A stretch of DNA of 64,000 bases from the NCBI GenBank assembly GCA_903911085.1, contig CAIWCC010000039.1:39849-103848 (forward strand), written 5' to 3'. Shown here piece after piece: positions 8,812-16,764 of this stretch. The stretch's first letter is position 1. Each line of letters begins with the position of its first letter. Position numbers and translations under genes: made by a program. This DNA comes from an uncultured Bacteroidales bacterium (GTDB lineage: Bacteria; Bacteroidota; Bacteroidia; Bacteroidales; Paludibacteraceae). Below the pieces are notes generated by a model, which searched no databases, was not told the origin of the DNA, and saw only the letters and a program-made list of their open reading frames with translations.

Positions 8812-10266
8812 CTATACTACATAAGTTGTTGAAGCAGTATCACCACCACGACCTGTCCAATTGGTATGGAAGAACTCTCCGCGTGGTTTGTCAACTCGTT
8901 CATAAGTATGTGCCCCAAAGTAGTCACGTTGTGCTTGCAAAAGGTTGGCAGGCAAACGCTCGCTCCGCAATCCGTCGAAATAGCAAAGTGCAGAAGTTAA
9001 GGCCGGTACAGGCACACCACAAGTTAAAGCAGTGGCGCAGACACGACGCCATCCAGCTTGAGCTTTTTCAACAATTTCTTTGAAATGCGGGTCTAGTAAT
9101 AAGTTTTCTAAGTTTGGATTGTTGTCGAATGCTTTTTTGATATCGCCCAAGAATGTAGAACGAATTATACAGCCACCTCTCCACATCAAAGCAATGCCAC
9201 CATAATTTAGATTCCATTTGTATTCGCTAGCAGCTTCCATCATAAGGTTATAGCCTTGGGCATACGAAATTATTTTTGCTCCAAAAAGGGCATCTTTTAA
9301 ATCGGAAATCATTTGTTTTTTATCGCCACTGAATATGGTATCAGGTCCGCTTATAGCTTTCGATGCTTTCACGCGAATGTCTTTTTGTGCCGATAAACAA
9401 CGAGCAAAAACGGATTCTCCAATTAAAGTTAATGGAATCCCAAGGTCGAGTGCAGCCACACCTGTCCATTTTCCTGTACCTTTTTGTCCAGCAGTGTCAA
9501 GAATTTTTTCAACCAATGCTTCTCCATTTTCATCACGGAATCCCATAATGTCGCGAGTAATTTCAATAAGGTATGAATCCAAATCACCTTCGTTATACAC
9601 TTTGAATACTTCATGAATTTCATCGGCATTGAGTCCAAGTAAATCTTTCATAACTTGATATGCCTCACAAATAATTTGCATATCGCCGTATTCAATGCCA
9701 TTGTGTACCATTTTCACAAAGTGACCAGCTCCACCTTCGCCAACCCAATCGCAGCAAGGCACATTGTTTTCAACTTTAGCAGAAATGGCTTGCAAGATAT
9801 CTTTTACTGCAGGCCAAGCAGCAGGTGAACCACCAGGCATGATAGATGGACCCAATAATGCGCCTTCTTCGCCGCCAGAAACTCCAGTGCCTATATATAG
9901 TAGTCCTTTACTTTCAACATATTTTGTGCGGCGAATGGTGTCTGGAAAATGAGTGTTTCCACCATCAATTATAATATCCCCTGCTTCTAAATTTGGAATG
10001 AGTAGTTCAATAAAATCGTCAACTGCCTGACCTGCTTTTACTAACATCATAACTTTACGAGGTTTTTCTAGCGAGTCGCAAAGTTCTTTTATTGAGTGCG
10101 CTCCGATGAAATTTTTACCTGCGCCACGTCCTGCAATAAATTTATCTACTTTGTCAACCGAACGGTTGAAAACGCCAACAGTAAATCCTTTGCTTTCCAT
10201 GTTTAACACTAAGTTTTCGCCCATTACTGCCAAACCAATTAATCCAATGTCTGCTTTTTGTTTCAT
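8812..10266 (-). CDS. gnd: 6-phosphogluconate dehydrogenase (decarboxylating)
   Basis: Oxidises 6-phosphogluconate to ribulose 5-phosphate and CO2 with NADP+, the third step of the oxidative pentose phosphate pathway. The 484-residue length is typical. Visible are the N-terminal nucleotide site GLIGLAVMGENLVLN, NRS in the cofactor-specificity loop, the signature GDIIIDGGNTHFPDT, the substrate motif GVSGGEEGALLGPSIMPGG, HNGIEYGDMQ, and the C-terminal FHTNWTGRGG. It lies 37 bp after pdxB on the same strand. It sits at the end of a run of sugar-acid genes, which matters for the LarA-like gene nearby. Confidence 0.97.
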   Translation of the reverse strand: MKQKADIGLIGLAVMGENLVLNMESKGFTVGVFNRSVDKVDKFIAGRGAGKNFIGAHSIKELCDSLEKPRKVMMLVKAGQAVDDFIELLIPNLEAGDIIIDGGNTHFPDTIRRTKYVESKGLLYIGTGVSGGEEGALLGPSIMPGGSPAAWPAVKDILQAISAKVENNVPCCDWVGEGGAGHFVKMVHNGIEYGDMQIICEAYQVMKDLLGLNADEIHEVFKVYNEGDLDSYLIEITRDIMGFRDENGEALVEKILDTAGQKGTGKWTGVAALDLGIPLTLIGESVFARCLSAQKDIRVKASKAISGPDTIFSGDKKQMISDLKDALFGAKIISYAQGYNLMMEAASEYKWNLNYGGIALMWRGGCIIRSTFLGDIKKAFDNNPNLENLLLDPHFKEIVEKAQAGWRRVCATALTCGVPVPALTSALCYFDGLRSERLPANLLQAQRDYFGAHTYERVDKPRGEFFHTNWTGRGGDTASTTYVV

Positions 10267-10303
10267 GATAAAAATGATTAAAAGTTATTTGTATGTCTAA
10301 TTT

Positions 10304-11428
10304 TTATGCAATATTAAATCCTAATTGTTTCAATTTGTTTAATGTTTTTTCTTCGATATTTTTAGCAATTATTGTAAAAGCTGTAAATTCTCTTCGTGTT
10401 GGGTAGTCTCCACGAAGTTGTTCAAAATCTGCTACATTATTTCTGAAATTGTAGTCATCATTCATAATGTTGTAGGTGTGAATAATTGCTTTTGAAATAA
10501 TCTTCTGTTCGCTCAATCCATATCCATCTATTTGTATTTCTGGATTTAAAGGCAATTCAACGCCAGAAGGTTCCCAGTTTTCAAGCCCAAGATCAAAATA
10601 TTTATTTATTGCTTGTACGCTCATTAATGTTCCTATTGCTTTACCATCCTTGGAATAGCCAGCGATATGCGGCGTTGCAATTTCGGTCAAAACCAATAAT
10701 TCTAAATCCAGATCAGGTTCATTTTCCCAACAATCACAGACAAATCCAGATATTTTTCCAGATTTCAATACGGATTTAACAGCTTTGCTATCAGTAACTT
10801 CACCTCTGCAAGAATTGATAATTACAGGTGTTTTGATCAAATTTTCAAAGAATACATCATTTCCTAAATGAAATGTCATATCTTCACCTTTTAGATTTAG
10901 TGGTACATGCAACGTGATAATGTCAGCTTCGGTCATAATCTGTTGAATAGAAACAAATTGTTTTGAACCTTCCGCTCGTTGGCGTGGTGGATCATTAAGC
11001 AACACTTTCATTCCGAAAATTTCGCATATTCGGGCAACTTTGCTACCAACATTACCAACTCCAATTATGGCAATACATTTTTCGCTCAGATTCCAATCGT
11101 TTTTTTCGGCTAAAACCATTATTGTTGACGCTATATATTGCTCCACAGATTTGGAATTACAACCTGGTGCATTAGTCCACTGAATACCTGCTTTATCACA
11201 ATAATCAGTATCAATATGATCATAACCGATTGTGGCAGTGGCAATAAATTTTACCGACGAACCAGATAGCAGTATTTCGTTACAAATAGTTCGGGTACGT
11301 GTGACAATAGCGTCAGCATCTTTAGCTATTTCTGGAGTTGTTTTAGCTCCAGGTAAATAAACAACTTCAGCTACACTCTCAAAAGCGCCACGAATGTAGG
11401 GAATTTTATCGTCAATAAGTATCTTCAT
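10304..11428 (-). CDS. pdxB: 4-phosphoerythronate dehydrogenase
   Basis: Second step of the DXP-independent pyridoxal 5'-phosphate pathway: 4-phospho-D-erythronate to 2-oxo-3-hydroxy-4-phosphobutanoate with NAD. It is a D-2-hydroxyacid dehydrogenase, with the start MKILIDDKIPYIRGAFE, GATIGYDHID-like ATATIGYDHIDTDYC, the Rossmann loop GVGNVGSKVA, catalytic-region INSCRGEVTD and the C-terminal PdxB dimerisation region. I choose the ATG at 11428. A GTG at 11440 would add four residues but lies inside an 18-bp inverted repeat belonging to the neighbouring GxxExxY cassette, so it is unlikely to be native. Confidence 0.93.
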   Translation of the reverse strand: MKILIDDKIPYIRGAFESVAEVVYLPGAKTTPEIAKDADAIVTRTRTICNEILLSGSSVKFIATATIGYDHIDTDYCDKAGIQWTNAPGCNSKSVEQYIASTIMVLAEKNDWNLSEKCIAIIGVGNVGSKVARICEIFGMKVLLNDPPRQRAEGSKQFVSIQQIMTEADIITLHVPLNLKGEDMTFHLGNDVFFENLIKTPVIINSCRGEVTDSKAVKSVLKSGKISGFVCDCWENEPDLDLELLVLTEIATPHIAGYSKDGKAIGTLMSVQAINKYFDLGLENWEPSGVELPLNPEIQIDGYGLSEQKIISKAIIHTYNIMNDDYNFRNNVADFEQLRGDYPTRREFTAFTIIAKNIEEKTLNKLKQLGFNIA

Positions 11429-11434
11429 TTTTTG

Positions 11435-11452
11435 AACCACATAGGCACATAG
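11435..11452. repeat. Inverted repeat arm A flanking the GxxExxY gene
   Basis: AACCACATAGGCACATAG; its exact reverse complement occurs at 11959-11976. The arm lies 24 bp beyond the 3' end of the GxxExxY gene and only 6 bp before the pdxB ATG. A direct repeat of CACATAGG is also seen inside the arm and just after it. Confidence 0.9.
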
Positions 11453-11476
11453 GCCACATATTTAAATTAAAAAAAA

Positions 11477-11887
11477 TCATTCTATTGGTAAAGTACGGAA
11501 ATGTTCTGTCACAAAAGTACGTTGTCCTTTCTTAAAGATATTGTTACAATTAAAATTGATTAGTATACCTTTGGGCTTTTTTAAAAGTTTCAAGTAAGTC
11601 AGCAATTGAGCTTCATGAATTGGTATTAGTTCTTCTACTGTTTTTAGTTCAATAATGATTGAATCATTTACCATTAAGTCAAATCTAAGTTCACAATCTA
11701 ACTCTAAACCTTTAAAATTTAAAGGGACAGATTGCTGTCTCATAACTTTGTATCCTTTTTGGAGAAGTAAATGAGCTAAACATTTTTCGTAAATGCTTTC
11801 CAATAAACCGGGACCCAATTCTTTGTGAACTTCTATAGCAAAACCAATAATATCGTAACTAAGCTGATTAATTTCCTTTTGTGTCAT
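11477..11887 (-). CDS. GxxExxY-family protein
   Basis: A 136-residue protein with the family motif GPGLLESIYEKCL (GxxExxY) near residue 27, then LDCELRFDLMVNDSIIIELKTVEEL, which looks like the core of a PD-(D/E)xK nuclease fold (D...E-x-K), and NFNCNNIFKKGQRTF. Function of the family is not established; a nuclease-like fold is inference from the motif. No signal peptide. The gene is separated from both neighbours by the two arms of a perfect 18-bp inverted repeat, which suggests it sits in a small inserted cassette between pdxB and the hexuronate genes. Confidence 0.88.
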   Translation of the reverse strand: MTQKEINQLSYDIIGFAIEVHKELGPGLLESIYEKCLAHLLLQKGYKVMRQQSVPLNFKGLELDCELRFDLMVNDSIIIELKTVEELIPIHEAQLLTYLKLLKKPKGILINFNCNNIFKKGQRTFVTEHFRTLPIE

Positions 11888-11958
11888 TTTAGTTTAAGAT
11901 TTTAACTTTAAAGATACATAGTTTACAATAAAATGTTCTATTAAATGCTCTATTATTT

Positions 11959-11976
11959 CTATGTGCCTATGTGGTT
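11959..11976. repeat. Inverted repeat arm B flanking the GxxExxY gene
   Basis: CTATGTGCCTATGTGGTT, the perfect reverse complement of arm A (11435-11452). It lies 72 bp upstream of the GxxExxY start and 11 bp after the stop of the LarA-like gene. Confidence 0.9.
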
Positions 11977-11986
11977 AAATAAAAAA

Positions 11987-13276
11987 TTAGTATCTAAACC
12001 TGTCTTTAAAAGCCCACAAACCCAATGCTGGATTAGAAATATAGAAGACTTCTTCACCATCTAGCATTGTATTATAACCATCTTTTAATTTTTCTGGATC
12101 ATATTTTGCCGTAACTTCGTCAATATCGGCATATTTGAAACCTACACTTTCAATTTCATTTTGAGTTAGATTCTCGGAGCCTTTTCCAGGACAATAAGTA
12201 ATACTGAATCGACCTTCGGACGAACCATGTATAAGATGAGCTGCCGCACTTAAATTGTTGCGTAGTTCTTCATTTTCGTCGCAGGCTTTTAATGTTTTAC
12301 CTGTTCCAAAGTAACCGTATTTTCGTATTAAACGATCAATTTCCTTGTCTTCGCCAAACTCTTTTAATGCTGGAGCTATAACTATCAACTCACCATCATC
12401 GTCAATTGCCATGCGAGTTCGGTAAATTGATTTATTTCCAAGCCATGTGCTTTTAAATTCAGTAGGGTCGAGGTAAACAACTACTTTTTTTAACGGTTTG
12501 TCTAATAAATCAAAGTTTACTTGTAATGCAAGTTTGGCAGCTTTTGTAAAAACTTCAAAGTCATCGCCAATAAATAATCCACGGCATTTAATTTTGCCAT
12601 CTGTTTTGTCGAGCCCAACTACCGTTTGAACGTAAACAATAGGCAAATTGTTTGTAAAATTGTCGGAAGCATAATTAAAAATTCGTCGTACAGGTGTATC
12701 AGCATGTCCCATCATTCGTTCCATGCCGTAAGCAGCACCTACAAAATGACTTTTATTGATTCCTTCTACGCCACCTGTACCCACAAAAATATTCTTGTTG
12801 TAATTGGCCATTCCCACAACTTCGTGAGGAACAACCTGACCAAGAGAAAGAATTAAATCAAAACCACCATCAATTAACAATTTATTTACTTGAGCAGGCC
12901 ATGGAAATTCTACAGCGCCACCCGAAACCTCTTTTACAAATTCGGCAGGAACAATTCCAACTGTAACAACATCGTTTCGCCAATCATGTTCACGAATTAA
13001 TGACGCAGGCAAAGTGCCAAACATGTGCTCAATTTGATGTGGTGTCATTGGCGAATGTGTTCCTAATGCGGGAAGCACATCGGTCAAAGTATCTTCGTAA
13101 AATTGCCAAGCAAATTCAGTAAGTTCACCAGCACGACTAGGTAAGCGAGTGTAATCAGGTGGAATAGCAAGTACTTTTTGTTTTTTGCCAATTTTTTCTA
13201 ATGCTTCAAAAAGTCCTTTTTTGAGATCATCGGAAGTGAATTCGGTGCTAATTGAGCCATTTTCGTAGTAGATCAT
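11987..13276 (-). CDS. LarA-superfamily nickel-pincer racemase/epimerase
   Basis: Member of the lactate racemase (LarA) superfamily, which uses a nickel-pincer nucleotide cofactor to racemise or epimerise 2-hydroxyacids. The 429 residues carry the expected catalytic set: DYTR (D41, R44), GTHSPMT (H74), VVPHEVVG (H151), K161 and the second cofactor/catalytic His at H177 in INKSHF. Substrate is not readable from sequence. The superfamily includes D-gluconate 2-epimerases, and this copy sits beside kdgK, mannonate dehydratase and mannonate oxidoreductase genes, with gnd nearby, so gluconate/mannonate interconversion is my favoured inference. The cofactor genes larB, larC and larE are not in the window and must be elsewhere if it is active. 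Confidence 0.85.
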   Translation of the reverse strand: MIYYENGSISTEFTSDDLKKGLFEALEKIGKKQKVLAIPPDYTRLPSRAGELTEFAWQFYEDTLTDVLPALGTHSPMTPHQIEHMFGTLPASLIREHDWRNDVVTVGIVPAEFVKEVSGGAVEFPWPAQVNKLLIDGGFDLILSLGQVVPHEVVGMANYNKNIFVGTGGVEGINKSHFVGAAYGMERMMGHADTPVRRIFNYASDNFTNNLPIVYVQTVVGLDKTDGKIKCRGLFIGDDFEVFTKAAKLALQVNFDLLDKPLKKVVVYLDPTEFKSTWLGNKSIYRTRMAIDDDGELIVIAPALKEFGEDKEIDRLIRKYGYFGTGKTLKACDENEELRNNLSAAAHLIHGSSEGRFSITYCPGKGSENLTQNEIESVGFKYADIDEVTAKYDPEKLKDGYNTMLDGEEVFYISNPALGLWAFKDRFRY

Positions 13277-13399
13277 AATTTATATTTACAATTTATTTAT
13301 CGACCATTCACTATTTAATACCATTAAATTTTAATACCATTTTATATACTATCTCATTATTTTAATGGTAACTAGTAAATTATAAAATGGTAAATGATT

Positions 13400-14476
13400 T
13401 TATCGTTTCACTCTTGCATTACCGCCCCAAATAGACCAAATCATTTCTTCATCAGCGGGTTGAGCGTAGTCGGTTAAGAATGTTGTTGCGAGTGCACCCG
13501 AAGCCCATCCAAATTGAGCCCAAGTTTCCGGTTCCCAGCCTTTTAGAATTGCATAAAGCATACCGCCAACAAATCCATCGCCACCACCAATTCTGTCAAG
13601 AACATTTATTTTGCGAGGTTGAATTACATGCCATTCATCACCATCGAGCATAATTGCACCCCAAAGATGTTCGTTGGTGCTTATTACTTGTCGTAGCGTT
13701 GTAGCATATACTGATGCATTTGGAAATGTTGCTTTTACACGACCAATCATTCCTTTGAACCCATCAATTTCAGATTCAATACCTTTTCCACCAGCTTCAG
13801 GTCCTTTAATTCCCAAGCAAAGTTGGAAGTCTTCTTCATTGCCAATTAAAATGTCGGCAACAGAAGCAATTTCGGTAAATATTTCACGTAATTCATTGTC
13901 ACGACCTTTCCAAAATGAAGCGCGGTAATTAAGATCGAATGAGATACGTGTTCCTGTTTTCTTCGCATAACGTGCTAATTGAAGGCAGAATTCACTAGTT
14001 TCGGGTGACAATGCACCAATTAAGCCCGAAAGGTGAAGAATTTGAACTCCATCTTGAACAAAAATTCGTTCCAAATCAAAGTCTTTAACGTTTAATGTTC
14101 GTCCCACCTCACCAGCACGATCGTTGAGAACTCGCGGCCCGCGAGTTCCAAACCCGCTATCGGCAATGTTAAACTGATGACGGTAACCCCATGGGTCACC
14201 CTGAGGTACTTCTACACCTTCATAATCCATATTGCGACTTCGCAAATCGCTTTTAATCATTTGTGCAATAGGACTATCTTTTACAAAAGTAGTTAGCACT
14301 TTTACAGGAAGTCCGAGGTAAGATGAAATTGAAGCAACATTAGTTTCTGCACTTGAAACTTCCATTTGAAATAATTTACTGCTGTGAACAGGTTGTCCAT
14401 TTGCAGGTGTAATACGTACTCCCATACTGGTTGCAACCATTAAGGCGTATTTTGTGTCTTTTTTTAGTGTAATCAT
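13400..14476 (-). CDS. kdgK: 2-dehydro-3-deoxygluconokinase (PfkB family)
   Basis: Phosphorylates 2-keto-3-deoxygluconate to KDPG, the common end product of the glucuronate and galacturonate branches. The 358-residue protein has PfkB features: an N-terminal substrate region (SSAETNVASISSYLGLPV), ISFDLNYRASFW, ILIGNEEDF, and the anion-hole/catalytic motif GGGD at 297-300 with D300 as probable base (usually GAGD). The context between mannonate dehydratase and the LarA-like gene supports KDG as substrate. A KDPG aldolase is not in the window. Confidence 0.88.
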   Translation of the reverse strand: MITLKKDTKYALMVATSMGVRITPANGQPVHSSKLFQMEVSSAETNVASISSYLGLPVKVLTTFVKDSPIAQMIKSDLRSRNMDYEGVEVPQGDPWGYRHQFNIADSGFGTRGPRVLNDRAGEVGRTLNVKDFDLERIFVQDGVQILHLSGLIGALSPETSEFCLQLARYAKKTGTRISFDLNYRASFWKGRDNELREIFTEIASVADILIGNEEDFQLCLGIKGPEAGGKGIESEIDGFKGMIGRVKATFPNASVYATTLRQVISTNEHLWGAIMLDGDEWHVIQPRKINVLDRIGGGDGFVGGMLYAILKGWEPETWAQFGWASGALATTFLTDYAQPADEEMIWSIWGGNARVKR

Positions 14477-14495
14477 GATATTAGATTTTAAGGTA

Positions 14496-14585
14496 CCCTA
14501 AATCCCACTTAGGGATTTTAAAGACCAAGTTTATTGAAAAAAAATCAGATAATCAGTCATTAATTCACTTGCGTGGGATTTTAGG
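14496..14585. repeat. Inverted repeat between kdgK and uxuA
   Basis: CCTAAATCCCAC (14497-14508) and GTGGGATTTTAGG (14573-14585) are near-perfect inverted copies, one indel apart, about 64 bp between them. The left copy also contains a small internal palindrome (CCCTAA...TTAGGG). It resembles the CCTAA/TTAGG-rich element upstream of uxuA. Confidence 0.6.
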
Positions 14586-14593
14586 AACTACTT

Positions 14594-15763
14594 TTAAAAT
14601 AGCGTTTTCGAAATACCCATTTCCAGGCCTCTGAGTTCAGCTAAGCCACGTAAACGGCCAATTGCCGAGTAACCTGGATTGGTGTTTTTGTGTAAATCGT
14701 CGAGCATTTGATGTCCATGATCGGGACGAACAGGAATTCGACGTTTGTGTGTATATTGCACAACAAGTAATGCTTTCATTGCTTCATACATATCCACATC
14801 ACCTTCTAAATGGTTATCTTCGTAAAAATCGCCATCTTCGTTACGACGGGTACTACGGAAATGCACAAAATACAAACGATCGCCAAATTCGTGTAACATT
14901 GAAGTTAAGTCATTCTCACACGATACACCAAACGAACCAGTACACAAACATAAACCATTCGATTTGCTTGGTACAGCTTTAAATAACTTACGAACATCAT
15001 CTGCATTACTCAAAATACGAGGTAATCCAAGAATTGAACGTGGAGGATCATCTGGGTGAATTGCCATCTGCACACCTTCTTCTTCGGCAATAAGGCTTAT
15101 TTCATTGATAAAATAAATCAAGTTATTGCGAAGTTCTACTGCAGTAATTTCTTTATATGAATCCAGAGCTGCCTGAAATTGTTCAATAGTAAAACTCTCC
15201 TCAGCTCCAGGCAAACCTGCAATCATGTTTCTAACTAATAGTTCTTTATCATCTTCACTCATACCGTCGAAACGGTTTTTTGCTTTTGAAATCTGTTCTA
15301 CTGTATAGTCTTTCTCTGCTCCAGGACGTTTCAGAATGTATAAATCGAACGCTACAAAAGCAGCCATTTCGAAGCGCAAGGCACGCGATCGGTCAGGCAA
15401 TTGATAAGCTAAGTCGGTACGTGTCCAGTCCAAAATCGGCATAAAGTTATACGTTACAGTACGAATGTCGCAAGCAGCTAAATTACGTATTGTTTGTTTG
15501 TAATTTTCGATATACTGCTTGTAATTTCCAGTACGTTTTTTGATGTCTTCGTGTACTGGAACACTTTCTACTACCGACCAAGTTAAACCTACTTCGGAAA
15601 TTTTTCGTTTACGATATTGTATAGCTTCAAGCGGCCATACTTCGCCATTTGGAATTTGGTGTAAAGCAGTTACAATATCTGTTGCACCGGCTTGACGAAT
15701 GTCCCATAATGATACTGGGTCATTTGGACCATACCATCTCCATGATTGTTTGCATAAAAACAT
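14594..15763 (-). CDS. uxuA: Mannonate dehydratase
   Basis: Dehydrates D-mannonate to 2-keto-3-deoxygluconate in glucuronate breakdown. The 389-residue protein starts with the family signature [20 protein letters not shown] and continues with [16 protein letters not shown] (metal/substrate binding), CTGSFG, and [12 protein letters not shown]. Length matches the E. coli enzyme closely. Flanked on both sides by CCTAA-type inverted repeats. It should act on mannonate made by the SDR oxidoreductase encoded just upstream, or from gluconate if the LarA-like enzyme is a 2-epimerase. Confidence 0.96.
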   Translation of the reverse strand: MFLCKQSWRWYGPNDPVSLWDIRQAGATDIVTALHQIPNGEVWPLEAIQYRKRKISEVGLTWSVVESVPVHEDIKKRTGNYKQYIENYKQTIRNLAACDIRTVTYNFMPILDWTRTDLAYQLPDRSRALRFEMAAFVAFDLYILKRPGAEKDYTVEQISKAKNRFDGMSEDDKELLVRNMIAGLPGAEESFTIEQFQAALDSYKEITAVELRNNLIYFINEISLIAEEEGVQMAIHPDDPPRSILGLPRILSNADDVRKLFKAVPSKSNGLCLCTGSFGVSCENDLTSMLHEFGDRLYFVHFRSTRRNEDGDFYEDNHLEGDVDMYEAMKALLVVQYTHKRRIPVRPDHGHQMLDDLHKNTNPGYSAIGRLRGLAELRGLEMGISKTLF

Positions 15764-15778
15764 AATCTTAATAAGACC

Positions 15779-15915
15779 CCTAACCCCTAAAGGGGAATGA
15801 AATTAGTTCATTCTCCAAAGGATTATTAGAGGGATTTTTCTAAATAAATATTTAATTAATACCTTAATTTTTAATACTCTAATTCCACTCGAATTATTCC
15901 CCTTTAGGGCTTAGG
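15779..15915. repeat. Inverted repeat element between the SDR gene and uxuA
   Basis: CCTAACCCCTAAAGGGGAA (15779-15797) is matched in inverted orientation by TTCCCCTTTAGGGCTTAGG (15897-15915), with one mismatch in 19. The 99 bp between are AT-rich and noncoding. CCCCTAAAGGGG is also an internal palindrome. It looks like a small nonautonomous repeat of the kind often scattered in Bacteroidota intergenic DNA. Confidence 0.65.
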
Positions 15916-15921
15916 AGTGAA

Positions 15922-16731
15922 TTAAATACAGAATGCATCAAAACCACCATCAATAACTGTTAGCGTACCTGTCACAAACTTTGAAGCGTCGCTTGACAAC
16001 CAATGTAAAGTGCCGAACAATTCATCTGCTTCACCTAAACGACCGAATGGGGTATGAGCAACTATGGATTTTCCTCTTGGTGTTGGAGTACCATCGGGGT
16101 TTGTCATTAATGCGCGGTTTTGTTCCGTCAAAAAGAATCCTGGAGCCATTGCATTTACTCTAATTTTTTCGCTGAACTTAGTTGCCATTTCAGTGGCAAG
16201 AAATTTTGTAAAGTTAGTAACAGCAGCTTTTGAAGCTCCATAACCTACAACTCGAGTAAGTGGACGAATGGCAGATTCAGATGAAATATTAATAATACTT
16301 CCTTCTTTTTGATCCACCATAATTTTTCCAAACACCATACATGGTAATACTGTTCCAAACAAGTTTAAATCAACAACTTTTTCGAAAGCATCAATTTGTA
16401 GGTCGAAAATTGTTTGGTCGGGACCAATAGTTGCACCAGCCATATTTCCGCCAGCAGCATTCACTAAAATATCAATTCTACCAAAAGTAGCAACAATATC
16501 TTTTGCATTTTGTTCCAAAGCTTCTTTTTCAAGCACATTGGTGTTCAAATACAACGCTTCGCCGCCTTTTGCTTTGATTTCTTCGCACAATTCTACACCA
16601 GCATCGGCTCTGTCTAAAACTACAACTTTACAACCTTGTTCGGCCATATATAGTGCCATTCCTTTGCCAAGAATTCCGGCACCTCCAGTGATTACTATCA
16701 CTTTACCTTTTACATCAAATAGGTTCTGCAT
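15922..16731 (-). CDS. uxuB: SDR-family D-mannonate oxidoreductase (fructuronate reductase)
   Basis: A 269-residue short-chain dehydrogenase: cofactor motif TGGAGILGKG near residue 16, NAAGG, catalytic Ser (ISSESA) and YGASK (Y-x-x-x-K). In this locus it should reduce D-fructuronate to D-mannonate with NAD(P)H. This is the SDR type found in Bacillus and Bacteroidota and is not homologous to the long-chain UxuB of E. coli, so the symbol reflects role only. Family is certain, substrate is inferred from uxuA and kdgK next to it. Confidence 0.82.
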   Translation of the reverse strand: MQNLFDVKGKVIVITGGAGILGKGMALYMAEQGCKVVVLDRADAGVELCEEIKAKGGEALYLNTNVLEKEALEQNAKDIVATFGRIDILVNAAGGNMAGATIGPDQTIFDLQIDAFEKVVDLNLFGTVLPCMVFGKIMVDQKEGSIINISSESAIRPLTRVVGYGASKAAVTNFTKFLATEMATKFSEKIRVNAMAPGFFLTEQNRALMTNPDGTPTPRGKSIVAHTPFGRLGEADELFGTLHWLSSDASKFVTGTLTVIDGGFDAFCI

Positions 16732-16764
16732 AAATTTATAATATGATTATTAAAATATTTTTTA

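Noticed and set aside
8799..10300. Plus-strand and alternative-frame ORFs inside gnd
   Set aside because: The minus-strand gnd frame is complete with all family motifs; the others are shadows.
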